A program made the translations under genes and the position numbers. Shown here piece by piece: positions 7,654 through 15,434 of a stretch of DNA of 64,000 nt. The stretch is from an uncultured Salinicoccus sp. (lineage in GTDB: Bacteria > Bacillota > Bacilli > Staphylococcales > Salinicoccaceae). Every line of letters starts with the position of its first letter. Position 1 is the first letter of the stretch. The notes below the pieces were generated by a model. The model saw only the letters and a list, made by a program, of their open reading frames with translations. It searched no databases and was not told the DNA's origin. The stretch covers positions 107,252-171,251 of the forward strand of contig CANLWV010000003.1 of the NCBI GenBank assembly GCA_947494965.1, written 5' to 3'.

Positions 7654-7682
7654 ATTATAACCACCTATAATTTATTTGTCAA
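7654..7682 (-). promoter_or_regulatory. Consensus sigma-A promoter of the aroF leader
   Basis: TTGACA (7682-7677), 17-base spacer and TATAAT (7659-7654) on the minus strand: a perfect consensus promoter, as expected where control is by attenuation and not by initiation. Confidence 0.9.
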
Positions 7683-7707
7683 TACAGAATTGTCAGAATT
7701 ATATGGA

Positions 7708-7736
7708 TTGATTTGGAGCCCTTTTACGCTTATACT
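7708..7736 (+). promoter_or_regulatory. Sigma-A promoter of tyrA
   Basis: TTGATT (7708-7713), 17-base spacer and TATACT (7731-7736), 31 bases before the tyrA start; divergent from the aroF promoter. Confidence 0.6.
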
Positions 7737-7766
7737 ACTTTAATACATTTAAAATGGAGGTATTCA

Positions 7767-8609
7767 ATGAAAATAGTCATCGTCGGCCTTGGTAATATCG
7801 GAGGGTCTTTCGCACTCAATCTAGCTAAACATGCACCGGAGCATGAGGTGTTCGGCATTGATGTCGATAAGGAGGCACTCCTTTATGCAGAACAACAGAA
7901 TATAATTTCTAAAGGCTATCAGAACCCGGAAGAGATAATTCCAAAAGCAGATCTCATCATATTTTCAGTATACCCTGGAATTCTAAAATCGCTGATCGAG
8001 AAATACATCCCTTACATGAAAGAGAATACCATCCTTACCGATGTAACAGGCGTTAAGCGGACATTGATCAATGAAATCGAGCCACTTCTGCCGACCACAG
8101 TCGACTTCATCTTCGGGCATCCCATGGCTGGGCGTGAGAATCGGGGCCTGCATTTTTCAAGTGCTGAGGTTTTTGAAGGTGCAAACTACCTTCTAACCCC
8201 TACAGAACGGAATCACAGCAGAAACATCAACATCATCAAAGAATTAATTCGACAGATGGGATTCAAGGAAGTTTCCTTGATTACGCCTGAATTCCATGAC
8301 GAAGTCATCGGCTTCACGAGCCAACTTGCACATGTCATAGCACTCTCACTCATCAACAGCGACGACCCGGAAAGAGAAACTAAACGATATACAGGGGACA
8401 GCTACCGGGACTTGACACGCATCACGAACATTAATGAAGCGCTTTGGCCTGAACTTTTTGTGATGAATAAAGATTACCTGATGGAGCATATAGAGCGTTT
8501 TAAAGATCAGTTGAACCACTTATCAGACGCCATTGAAAATGAGGATTTCAATGCAATGAAAGAAATGATGATTGAAGCACGGGGCAGGTATCATGATCTT
8601 CACAATTAA
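7767..8609 (+). CDS. tyrA: Prephenate dehydrogenase
   Basis: 280-residue NAD(P)-dependent dehydrogenase converting prephenate to 4-hydroxyphenylpyruvate (tyrosine branch). The N-terminal Rossmann motif is GLGNIGGSFA, followed by DVTGVKR, FGHPMAGRENRG (substrate-binding block), GFTSQLAHVIA and DSYRDLTRI. There is no C-terminal ACT domain, unlike Bacillus TyrA (~370 residues), so tyrosine feedback through ACT is absent. Start ATG at 7767 behind TGGAGG; the longer frame from 7713 lacks a ribosome site and overlaps the promoter. It is divergent from aroF-chorismate mutase and followed by its own terminator. Confidence 0.92.
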   Translation: MKIVIVGLGNIGGSFALNLAKHAPEHEVFGIDVDKEALLYAEQQNIISKGYQNPEEIIPKADLIIFSVYPGILKSLIEKYIPYMKENTILTDVTGVKRTLINEIEPLLPTTVDFIFGHPMAGRENRGLHFSSAEVFEGANYLLTPTERNHSRNINIIKELIRQMGFKEVSLITPEFHDEVIGFTSQLAHVIALSLINSDDPERETKRYTGDSYRDLTRITNINEALWPELFVMNKDYLMEHIERFKDQLNHLSDAIENEDFNAMKEMMIEARGRYHDLHN

Positions 8610-8637
8610 ATCACATCACTGAATAAAAGAGTAAGTG

Positions 8638-8662
8638 CCATGCATTGAATGCATGGTTTTTT
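8638..8662 (+). terminator. tyrA terminator
   Basis: CCATGCAT (8638-8645) pairs with ATGCATGG (8649-8656) and is followed by TTTTTT. Confidence 0.75.
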
Positions 8663-8761
8663 CATCAGTCACTTCAAGCAGACACATCGAACAACACAGA
8701 TATATTTCGTCGTCCCCCCCAGTCCAAAAATTAATTATTATGCAATATATTAAATATTTAT

Positions 8762-8789
8762 TTGATTAATTAGCATTTTTATGTATAAT
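8762..8789 (+). promoter_or_regulatory. Promoter of the ornithine carbamoyltransferase gene
   Basis: TTGATT (8762-8767), 16-base spacer and TATAAT (8784-8789), within a very AT-rich stretch. The surrounding region could hold ArgR sites, but I cannot point to a convincing one. Confidence 0.45.
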
Positions 8790-8821
8790 TGCCTTAATAA
8801 CTTTAAATAGGGGATGATTAT

Positions 8822-9843
8822 TTGGGACGGCAAAACAATTAGAACTCATACAGTTCCACAATAGAAATTTTTTAAAGGAACACGACTTCTCAAGGGAACA
8901 ACTGGAATTACTCATCGACTTTGCTGAACATTTGAAGCTTAAAGAAAAGCACGGTATTCCACAACGCTTCATGAGCGGCAAACATCTCGCAATGATTTTC
9001 GAAAAGCAGTCGACGCGTACACGCTCGGCCTTCACAGTAGCTGCCGGTAAACTTGGCGCTCAAGTGGAGTATTTAAATAAAGATGATATTCAGCTTGGGG
9101 CCAAAGAGTCTGTAGAGGACACTGCGAAAGTACTAGGTTCGATGTTTGACGGCATAGTGTTTCGAGGGTTTGATCAAGCAACTGTCGAATCACTTGGAGA
9201 ACATGCGGGGGTACCTGTATGGAATGCCCTCACCGATGAGTGGCACCCTACGCAGATGCTTGCCGATTTTCTGACCATCAAAGAGCATTTAGGAGACTTT
9301 CATGGAAAAACTGTAACTTTTGTTGGGGACGGTCGAAACAACATCTCACATTCCCTTCTTATTACAGGCGCGATACTCGGGGTGAATATCAATATAGTAG
9401 CGCCAAAAGCGTTGCAGCCGAGCACCAGTGTTCAGAAACTAGCCAGTGAACTCAAGGAAGACTCCGGAAGCAGCATATTAGTCACTGAAAATATTGAAGA
9501 GGGTGTATATGACAGTGATGTCATCTATACAGATGTCTGGTGTTCCATGGGAGAAGAAGATGCTCTTGAGGAACGACACACTCTACTTCGTCCTTATCAG
9601 GTAAATCAGTCATTGATCGATATGACGGGTAAAGCGCACACCATATTTCTTCATTGTCTCCCTGCCATACACGATACAAAAACGGAAATGGGGCGCATCG
9701 TTTTCGACAAATTCGGAATGGATGGTTTTGAAGTCACTGATGAAGTTTTCAGGAGCCCCTATTCAAAAGTATTTCAACAGGCAGAGAACCGCATGCACAC
9801 GATTAAAGCACTACTTGCAGCGACATGCGGCGACGTATACTGA
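8822..9843 (+). CDS. argF: Ornithine carbamoyltransferase (apparent one-base frameshift at codon 2)
   Basis: Transfers carbamoyl from carbamoyl phosphate to ornithine (or the reverse, catabolically). Motifs: STRTRSAF (carbamoyl-phosphate site), [31 protein letters not shown] and [10 protein letters not shown]; the resemblance is closest to the ArcB-like branch, anabolic versus catabolic unresolved. The conserved N-terminal helix ([18 protein letters not shown]) is coded upstream of the first in-frame start, a TTG at 8932. Reading back, the frame stays open to 8818 without any start codon. A TTG at 8822, eight bases after AGGGG, is one base out of frame. One extra G in the GGG at 8824-8826 would give TTG GGG ACG GCA and restore a normal ~340-residue enzyme. 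Sequencing error or a real inactivating change cannot be told apart here. Confidence 0.85.
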
Positions 9844-9875
9844 AGAAGCGGTTGTTCACCGCTTCTTTATTTTGT
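9843..9875 (+). terminator. Ornithine carbamoyltransferase terminator
   Basis: AAGAAGCGGT (9843-9852) pairs with ACCGCTTCTT (9858-9867) followed by TATTTTG. Confidence 0.75.
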
Positions 9876-9925
9876 CCAGTTTTCCTACTTGATGAGCACA
9901 CCTGACTTGGGGAAGCCAGCCCCAT

Positions 9926-9970
9926 ATACCTACAGGGGTATTTGACAGATCTATTTATAGCTTTTATAAT
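9926..9970 (+). promoter_or_regulatory. cstR promoter with CstR operator 1
   Basis: Palindrome ATACCTACAGGGGTAT at 9926-9941 abuts a perfect promoter: TTGACA 9942-9947, 17-base spacer, TATAAT 9965-9970. The same 16-bp pattern (ATACC-N6-GGTAT) recurs at 10313, 10356 and 63839, and matches what is known of GC-centred CsoR/CstR-family operators. Position next to the -35 box fits autorepression. Confidence 0.75.
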
Positions 9971-10000
9971 GTATATATAACTAATTAAGAAGGTGATGCT

Positions 10001-10285
10001 TTGACTTCAATCCAGGAAAAGACAGTTTATGATAAAGCTGTCATGAATCGTATTCATCGCTTGCAAGGACAGATTAATGGTGCTTTAAAAATGATGGAAG
10101 AAGGCAAGGACTGTAAAGATGTAGTTACGCAATTGAGTGCTGCAAAAAGTGCTTTAAACCGTACTATGAACGTCATTGTAAGTGATAACCTTGTCCAATG
10201 TGTAAAAGAGACAATGAATGATCCAGATGAAAATACAGATGTTCTTGTGAAGGAAGCAGTAGAGCTCCTGAATAAGAGCAGATGA
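10001..10285 (+). CDS. cstR: Persulfide-sensing transcriptional repressor CstR
   Basis: 94-residue all-helical CsoR-family repressor. RIHRLQGQINGALKMMEEGKDCKDV and the second cysteine in NLVQCVKE place Cys38 and Cys67 29 residues apart, the same spacing as Cys31/Cys60 of S. aureus CstR. That enzyme-free sensor forms di-/trisulfide links on sulfide or polysulfide stress. The extra copper-ligand set of true CsoR (Cys-His-Cys) is lacking: the residue before the second Cys is Gln. Start is TTG at 10001 behind AAGGTG. Operators flank its own promoter and the cstA promoter. Confidence 0.92.
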   Translation: MTSIQEKTVYDKAVMNRIHRLQGQINGALKMMEEGKDCKDVVTQLSAAKSALNRTMNVIVSDNLVQCVKETMNDPDENTDVLVKEAVELLNKSR

Positions 10286-10312
10286 TTTCATCTGTTTTTA
10301 TTTCCTGAAAAT

Positions 10313-10371
10313 ATACCCTGGTGGGTATTTGACAAGGTATGATTCAGCTGTTATTATACCCCTATAGGTAT
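10313..10371 (+). promoter_or_regulatory. cstA promoter flanked by two CstR operators
   Basis: Operator 2 is ATACCCTGGTGGGTAT at 10313-10328, directly before TTGACA (10329-10334). The -10 box TATTAT (10352-10357) follows after 17 bases and overlaps operator 3, ATACCCCTATAGGTAT, at 10356-10371. Repressor bound at both would cover the entire promoter. There is no hairpin between cstR and this site, so read-through from cstR is also possible. Confidence 0.8.
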
Positions 10372-10398
10372 TTAAAAGCGAAAGGATGATTAGTAATT

Positions 10399-11496
10399 AT
10401 GAACGACACAACTACAAAGTATCATATTAATGATGCGGATCAACTAGTTGAGAAAAACGAATATCTACTCGATGTAAGGGAACCTTTCGAGTATGAGATG
10501 GGACATATCGCCAACGCCGATAATATCTCAGTAAATGAATTGGAATCGCGCCTAGGCGAACTTCCTAAAAACCGGAGGATCCATGTATATTGCCAAAGAG
10601 GCAAGCGCGGTGCTGATGCGACAGATATCTTGAAACGCAACGGTTTTGATGCGATCAACCTTGAAGAAGGTTATAGCCAGTACAACGGAAAGTATGACAG
10701 CGCTGATGAAACGACTGCTGGAAATCAACCTTTAGAGAAGAATCTCACCATCGATCCTGATAGGGTCAAAATAGAAGCAAGTGGTCTACAATGTCCAGGT
10801 CCGCTTCTTAAGGTAAATGAAGTCATGGATGGATTAAAGAATGGTCAACAGATGGAAATGACCGTGACCGATTTTGGTTTCTGTACTGACGTCGAAGCCT
10901 GGGCCCGTAAAAAAGGACACTTTATCCTGAAAAATGAAAAGGTCGGCGAGAAGGTAGTAGTGGTACTTCAAAAGAATGACTCCGAAGAAAAAACTGCATC
11001 TGAGGGACATCAGATGGTTGAAACTAAAGATGGGGCCACTATGGTCGTATTCAGTGGAGATCTCGATAAAGCATTGGCTTCCTTCATCATCGCCACAGGC
11101 GCTAAAAGTATGGGCAAAGATGTCACGATGTTCTTCACGTTCTGGGGACTAAACGTCATTAAGGACCCGAATGCCCCAAGAAAGAAAAAGACAGGGCTCG
11201 ATAAAGCTTTCAGCATGATGATGCCGAAATCAGCCTCTAAGCTTCCGATATCCAACATGAATCTATTCGGACTCGGTTCCAAGATGATTCAGCACGTCAT
11301 GAAAAAGAAACGTGTGGATGCACTCACGGAAATGATAGACAAAGCAGATAAACTTGGCGTTAAAATGATAGCATGTACAATGAGTATGGATATAATGGCA
11401 ATAGAGGAAGACGAACTGCTTCCTAATGTTAATTTCGGTGGAGTTGGTACCTATCTTGGCGATGCCGAGAATGGAAACTTGAACCTGTTCATCTAA
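10399..11496 (+). CDS. cstA: Multidomain sulfurtransferase CstA (rhodanese-TusA-DsrE)
   Basis: 365 residues with three sulfur-relay domains in the order known from S. aureus CstA: rhodanese (residues ~8-100, active Cys65 in YCQRGKRG), TusA-like (~120-195, Cys132 in GLQCPGP) and a DsrE/F-like domain (~205-365, Cys in IACTMSMDIM). It accepts persulfide sulfur from low-molecular-weight thiols and passes it along cysteines, in the cytosol, as part of sulfide/persulfide detoxification. Start ATG at 10399 with AAAGGATG upstream. Located between its own CstR-controlled promoter and cstB. Confidence 0.93.
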   Translation: MNDTTTKYHINDADQLVEKNEYLLDVREPFEYEMGHIANADNISVNELESRLGELPKNRRIHVYCQRGKRGADATDILKRNGFDAINLEEGYSQYNGKYDSADETTAGNQPLEKNLTIDPDRVKIEASGLQCPGPLLKVNEVMDGLKNGQQMEMTVTDFGFCTDVEAWARKKGHFILKNEKVGEKVVVVLQKNDSEEKTASEGHQMVETKDGATMVVFSGDLDKALASFIIATGAKSMGKDVTMFFTFWGLNVIKDPNAPRKKKTGLDKAFSMMMPKSASKLPISNMNLFGLGSKMIQHVMKKKRVDALTEMIDKADKLGVKMIACTMSMDIMAIEEDELLPNVNFGGVGTYLGDAENGNLNLFI

Positions 11497-11547
11497 TTAG
11501 GAGTATACGATGCATTTAAAATCAATCAATTCAAGGAGTGTATATTA

Positions 11548-12909
11548 ATGTTCTTTAAACAATTCTTCGACAAGAAACTCGCACAGACTTCCTATATGGT
11601 AGCTTGCCAGAGAACAAAAGAAGCTATGATCATCGATCCAAAACGTGTCGTTGATGAATATGAAGAAGTTGCAAACGCAGAGGGATTCAACATTACACAT
11701 GTAGCGGAAACCCACATTCATGCTGACTTTGCTTCTGGTCTACGTGACGCTGCGAAAAGATTCAACGCCACCGCATATGTATCTGACGAAGGCGGTGAAG
11801 ACTGGAAATACGAGGATATGCCTGCCGATACTGTATATGTAAAGGATGGGGATATCATCAATGTAGGTAATGTGGAACTGAAAGTAATGCATACCCCTGG
11901 GCATACACCGGAAAGTATTTCGTTTGTACTGACGGACCGTGGCGCCGGCAGTGAAGAACCAATGGGCATATTTACTGGCGATTTCCTATTCGTAGGAGAT
12001 ATTGGCCGTCCTGACCTATTGGAAGAAGCAGCAGACATGGAAGGCACTACTGAAGAGGGAGCTAACGCGATGTTCGATTCCCTTAAGAAATTGAATGACT
12101 TCCCAGATTTCATGCAAGTATGGCCTGGACATGGCGCGGGCAGTGCGTGCGGTAAATCATTGGGCGCAGTTCCTTTGTCCACCCTCGGGTATGAGCGTAG
12201 TAATAACTGGGTGTTTGACTATGAGGATAAAGACGATTTCATCAAAGAATTGACGAGCGACCAGCCTGAACCACCTAGCTACTTTGGACAGATGAAGAAA
12301 GTCAATAAAGAAGGTCTTCCAGAGTTTGAAGTGAAAGATGTAGAAATTGGCACCCCTGATGAACTGCCTGGTCAAGTATTTGATCTCAGAAGTAAGGAAG
12401 CATTTAAAAAAGCCTTTAAAAAAGGTACTATAAATATTCCCTACAATGATAAATTCCTACAGTTCGCCGGATGGTATATCGATTTTGACCAGCCAATGAC
12501 CGTTATCGCAAATCCTGAAGACAGCGAAAGACTGCAAGAAGATCTTGCATCCATCGGTTTTGATGACTTGAAACTGATTGTGCCTGAAGATAAAGCCGAT
12601 AAATACTTCGATGACTCCTATGATAATATATCCCCTGAAGAGCTTGTCGAAAGCTACAAGGATAAAAACATCCTCGATGTCCGTTCGACTTCAGAATTTG
12701 AAGGGGGCCATCTGGAGAACGCACACCATGTCCACTTCGGCCACCTCGATGAAAAAGAAGTGCCGTTCGACACTGACGAGACAATCTATGTGCATTGCCA
12801 ATCAGGTGTACGTTCGGCAATCGCCATGAGCGCGTTGAAAGCACGTGGTTTTGAGAACGTCGTCAATATTGAAAAAGGCTATGGCGGCATCAAAGAAGCG
12901 ATGAAGTGA
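11548..12909 (+). CDS. cstB: Persulfide dioxygenase-sulfurtransferase CstB
   Basis: 453-residue fusion: an ETHE1-like metallo-beta-lactamase dioxygenase (residues ~1-240; THIHADF, HTPGHTPES, GDFLFVGDIGRPDL and WPGHGAGSACG carry the Fe ligands), a degenerate rhodanese-like linker domain (~265-345), and an active C-terminal rhodanese with Cys417 in HCQSGVRS. Known for S. aureus CstB: oxidises thiol persulfides and produces thiosulfate without releasing sulfite. Cys20 and the Cys in GSACG, also present in the S. aureus enzyme, are conserved. A good AAGGAG lies before the ATG at 11548. The stop overlaps the start of the exporter. Confidence 0.93.
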   Translation: MFFKQFFDKKLAQTSYMVACQRTKEAMIIDPKRVVDEYEEVANAEGFNITHVAETHIHADFASGLRDAAKRFNATAYVSDEGGEDWKYEDMPADTVYVKDGDIINVGNVELKVMHTPGHTPESISFVLTDRGAGSEEPMGIFTGDFLFVGDIGRPDLLEEAADMEGTTEEGANAMFDSLKKLNDFPDFMQVWPGHGAGSACGKSLGAVPLSTLGYERSNNWVFDYEDKDDFIKELTSDQPEPPSYFGQMKKVNKEGLPEFEVKDVEIGTPDELPGQVFDLRSKEAFKKAFKKGTINIPYNDKFLQFAGWYIDFDQPMTVIANPEDSERLQEDLASIGFDDLKLIVPEDKADKYFDDSYDNISPEELVESYKDKNILDVRSTSEFEGGHLENAHHVHFGHLDEKEVPFDTDETIYVHCQSGVRSAIAMSALKARGFENVVNIEKGYGGIKEAMK

Positions 12910-13688
12910 TGGATATACCTTTCATTATCGCGATATTTCTGATTGGTTTCGTCGGTTCCTTCATATCAGGTATGGTTGGAATCGGGGGATCCATCATCAA
13001 ATATCCTATGCTACTGTATATCCCCCCTTTGTTGGGGGTGGCAACCTTCACTTCCCACGAAGTTGCAGGTATAAGTGCCGTTCAGGTATTTTTTGCAACA
13101 ATAGCAGGAGTGTGGGCTTATAAAAGCAGTGGCTACCTCAACATGAGATTAATCGCATATATGGGGGGCGCCATCCTGATTGGTAGTCTGATAGGTGGAT
13201 ATGGTTCTGAGTTCCTTACAGAAACCCAGATTGACATCGTCTATGCTATCTTAGCGACTATAGCCGTCGTCATGATGTTCCTTCCAAAGAAGGAGGTCTC
13301 CTTCAGTCCAGGAGATGACCTTCAGTTTAATGGGCCTCTGGCCGCTGGCCTAGCCTTGATCACCGGTGCGGCAGCTGGCATCGTAGGTGCAGCTGGAGCG
13401 TTTATACTGGTACCTATAATGTTGGTTGTCCTTAAAATACCAACACGGGTCACCATAGCCACCAGTCTAGCAGTGACATTCATTTCTTCGATTGGTGCTA
13501 CCATAGGTAAAGTCGTTACCGACCAGGTGCTTTACGGCCCTGCGGCCATCATGATTGTTGCTAGTCTTCTTGCAGCACCGCTAGGAGCAAAAGCCGGACA
13601 GAATATGAATACTAAAGTCCTGCAATGGATTCTGGCCCTGATTATTCTAGGTACAGCAATCAAAATTTGGACAGAAGTGGTCATGTAA
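12909..13688 (+). CDS. tauE: TauE/SafE-family sulfur oxyanion exporter
   Basis: 259-residue membrane protein with about seven to eight hydrophobic helices and the TauE/SafE N-terminal block GSFISGMVGIGGSIIKYPML; the second half repeats the motif as GAAAGIVGAAGAFILVPIM. It likely exports sulfite/thiosulfate or a related organosulfur anion made by the Cst enzymes. The start ATG at 12909 overlaps the cstB TGA (TGATG), indicating coupling; a GTG at 12906 is the alternative. In S. aureus tauE lies at the other side of cstR; here it is the last gene of the operon. No sqr is adjacent. Confidence 0.88.
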   Translation: MDIPFIIAIFLIGFVGSFISGMVGIGGSIIKYPMLLYIPPLLGVATFTSHEVAGISAVQVFFATIAGVWAYKSSGYLNMRLIAYMGGAILIGSLIGGYGSEFLTETQIDIVYAILATIAVVMMFLPKKEVSFSPGDDLQFNGPLAAGLALITGAAAGIVGAAGAFILVPIMLVVLKIPTRVTIATSLAVTFISSIGATIGKVVTDQVLYGPAAIMIVASLLAAPLGAKAGQNMNTKVLQWILALIILGTAIKIWTEVVM

Positions 13689-13724
13689 AAAGGTCTGCCT
13701 AATAAGGCAGGCCTTTTATCTTTT
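13688..13724 (+). terminator. cst operon terminator
   Basis: AAAGGTCTGCCT pairs with AGGCAGGCCTTTT around an AATA loop, followed by a T-rich tail. Confidence 0.75.
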
Positions 13725-13751
13725 CTGATTTATTTTAGTATTGTTGGTAGT

Positions 13752-13915
13752 GTTATATTGTCGTTATATCAGTGTTTAAGCAGTTATATGCTCTATTGGT
13801 GCTTGGATCATTCAGGATGCAATATAATTGGTCTGACAAGCAAGCTGCTTGTTGAATAATATATTTGGCGTTATATTGTGTACAGATAAATGCAATAACG
13901 AAATGTCAGTTATAT
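13752..13915 (+). repeat. Cluster of five direct GTTATAT repeats upstream of the N-acetyltransferase gene
   Basis: GTTATAT occurs in the same orientation at 13752, 13763, 13783, 13870 and 13909, in this AT-rich intergenic stretch, with an inverted ATAACG at 13895. The first three starts are 11 and 20 bases apart, roughly one and two helical turns. Role unknown; a regulator-binding array is possible. Confidence 0.45.
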
Positions 13916-13963
13916 GAATCACCCTAGATTACGGTCAGGACGAATATAAAGGAGGACCTTAGA

Positions 13964-14722
13964 TTGGATATCACCCGGTATTTGCAACGCATCAGCTTAA
14001 AGGAGATAGAGGCTGCAAATTATGATGCCCTCCTGCAACTGCAATCACAGCACATGCTGCATGTTCCTTTTGAGAATTTAAATGTCATGCATAATATCCC
14101 GATCCCCCTGGATGTGGAGAATTATTATAAAAAGATTGTATTGGAACAGCGTGGCGGTTTTTGTTATGAGTTGAATGGGCTATTTAACTCTTTGTTGAAA
14201 GATCTTGGTTTTAATACTTACTTCATATCGGCTACTGTTAATCGTCCCGATGGAACGTGGGCAAAACCAGGACTTCATGCTTCTTTGATTGTTGAGCTTG
14301 ATCAACCCTATCTGGTTGATGTTGGTTTTGGTGATTCTGCCAGAATGCCGTTGCCTTTAACGGGTGAAGTCAGGGAAGATGTAAGCGGTGTTTATCGTGT
14401 AGCCAAAGTGAAGGAGCAGATCTTTGACTTGCAGAGAAAAGAAAATGAGCATGGATGGAGAACGTTATTCCGTGCTGACATCACACCGCGAGAATTGACT
14501 GATTTTAAAGAAGCATGCCATTTTAACCAAACCTCACCAGAATCTCATTTTACGCAAAAGAAAATTGTATCATTAGCTACTTCGAATGGGCGTGTCACAC
14601 TTTCAGGAAATACTCTAATTACCACCTATGAAGGGAAAGTACAAAAAACTGATGTTGATGAGGGTGACCAAGCCTCTATCCTCGATGAATATTTTGGCAT
14701 CAAATTAGAGCAACTGCTTTAA
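13964..14722 (+). CDS. Arylamine N-acetyltransferase
   Basis: 252-residue NAT-family enzyme that moves an acetyl (or other acyl) group from CoA to an arylamine or hydrazine through a Cys-His-Asp triad: Cys67 in RGGFCYELN, His in PGLHASLIV, Asp in LVDVGFGDS. HVPFENL near residue 33-39 is another family signature. Start is TTG at 13964 behind AAAGGAGG. Physiological substrate in Firmicutes is unknown; xenobiotic detoxification is usual to assume. Base composition is more AT-rich than the neighbouring cst genes, and the upstream region carries the GTTATAT repeats. Convergent with the TlpA-like gene. Confidence 0.9.
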   Translation: MDITRYLQRISLKEIEAANYDALLQLQSQHMLHVPFENLNVMHNIPIPLDVENYYKKIVLEQRGGFCYELNGLFNSLLKDLGFNTYFISATVNRPDGTWAKPGLHASLIVELDQPYLVDVGFGDSARMPLPLTGEVREDVSGVYRVAKVKEQIFDLQRKENEHGWRTLFRADITPRELTDFKEACHFNQTSPESHFTQKKIVSLATSNGRVTLSGNTLITTYEGKVQKTDVDEGDQASILDEYFGIKLEQLL

Positions 14723-14753
14723 TTTAATTATAATGATCTTTAAAGATAAGATA

Positions 14754-14796
14754 AACGGCCTGGAAATCTTGAGTTAAGATTTCCAGGCCGTTTTTA
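14754..14796. terminator. Bidirectional terminator, NAT / TlpA-like gene
   Basis: A perfect 17-bp stem: AACGGCCTGGAAATCTT (14754-14770) with AAGATTTCCAGGCCGTT (14776-14792), followed by T on the plus strand and flanked by A on the left. Confidence 0.85.
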
Positions 14797-14888
14797 GTTG
14801 AATCCGGATCAGGCTTTTCATCAATTTATGCAATTTCAATACTGGTGAGGTAATTTATATTCGTGCAGATAAAAATCACCATGCTTCA

Positions 14889-15434
14889 TTATTTAATTCG
14901 TTTAAATGTTTCTGAAATTGATGTCTCCGTCATAGGCCCCGTATATTTAGATACTATAATTCCTTCCGAGTCTATGAAATACGACGTCGGAATCGACACA
15001 ACCTGATAGGTGGTGCTCATCATCCCATCTTCATCAATTGGTACAGGAAAGTTTAATCCATATTCTTTATAAAACTTCTCCATATCTTGATTACTACTTT
15101 CCTGATGCATCATGTTCACAGCTACGATTTCAACCTCATCCTTGTTCTTCTCATAAAAATTCTTCATATGAGGCATTTCCGCTTTACAAGGTGGGCACCA
15201 GGAAGCCCAAAAATTAAGCATTACAGGCTTATCTATGGCACTAAGCGAGATCGCTTCACCATCATAACCCTGCAATGTAAAATCAGGGGCTTTAGATCCT
15301 ATATCAAGCCCTGTTTCCGGATCCGACTCCAAAGATTTGCTGACACGTGCATCTTCTGTAACAGCTTGATAGACGGTAAAAAAGAGCGCACTTAAAATTA
15401 TCGCAACGATAATATAATGTCTATATCTCTTCAT
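14889..15434 (-). CDS. Membrane-anchored thiol-disulfide oxidoreductase, TlpA/ResA-like
   Basis: 181 residues: N-terminal membrane anchor (YIIVAIILSALFFTVYQAV, ~7-25) then an extracytoplasmic thioredoxin fold with the active site WCPPC near residue 80, IGSKAPDFTLQGYDG before it and cis-Pro in VVSIPTSYF. It likely reduces or oxidises cysteines outside the membrane (cytochrome c maturation in ResA; otherwise unknown). ATG at 15434 lies inside the end of the upstream membrane gene (14-base overlap) behind GGAGGAGAAG, so the two are translationally coupled. Confidence 0.85.
   Translation of the reverse strand: MKRYRHYIIVAIILSALFFTVYQAVTEDARVSKSLESDPETGLDIGSKAPDFTLQGYDGEAISLSAIDKPVMLNFWASWCPPCKAEMPHMKNFYEKNKDEVEIVAVNMMHQESSNQDMEKFYKEYGLNFPVPIDEDGMMSTTYQVVSIPTSYFIDSEGIIVSKYTGPMTETSISETFKRIK

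Noticed and set aside
8690..8821. ArgR operator before the carbamoyltransferase
   Set aside because: The AT-rich sequence gives vague matches only; no convincing ARG box.
13741..13960. Replication origin iterons
   Set aside because: The repeats lack DnaA boxes (TTATCCACA) and no replication gene is nearby.
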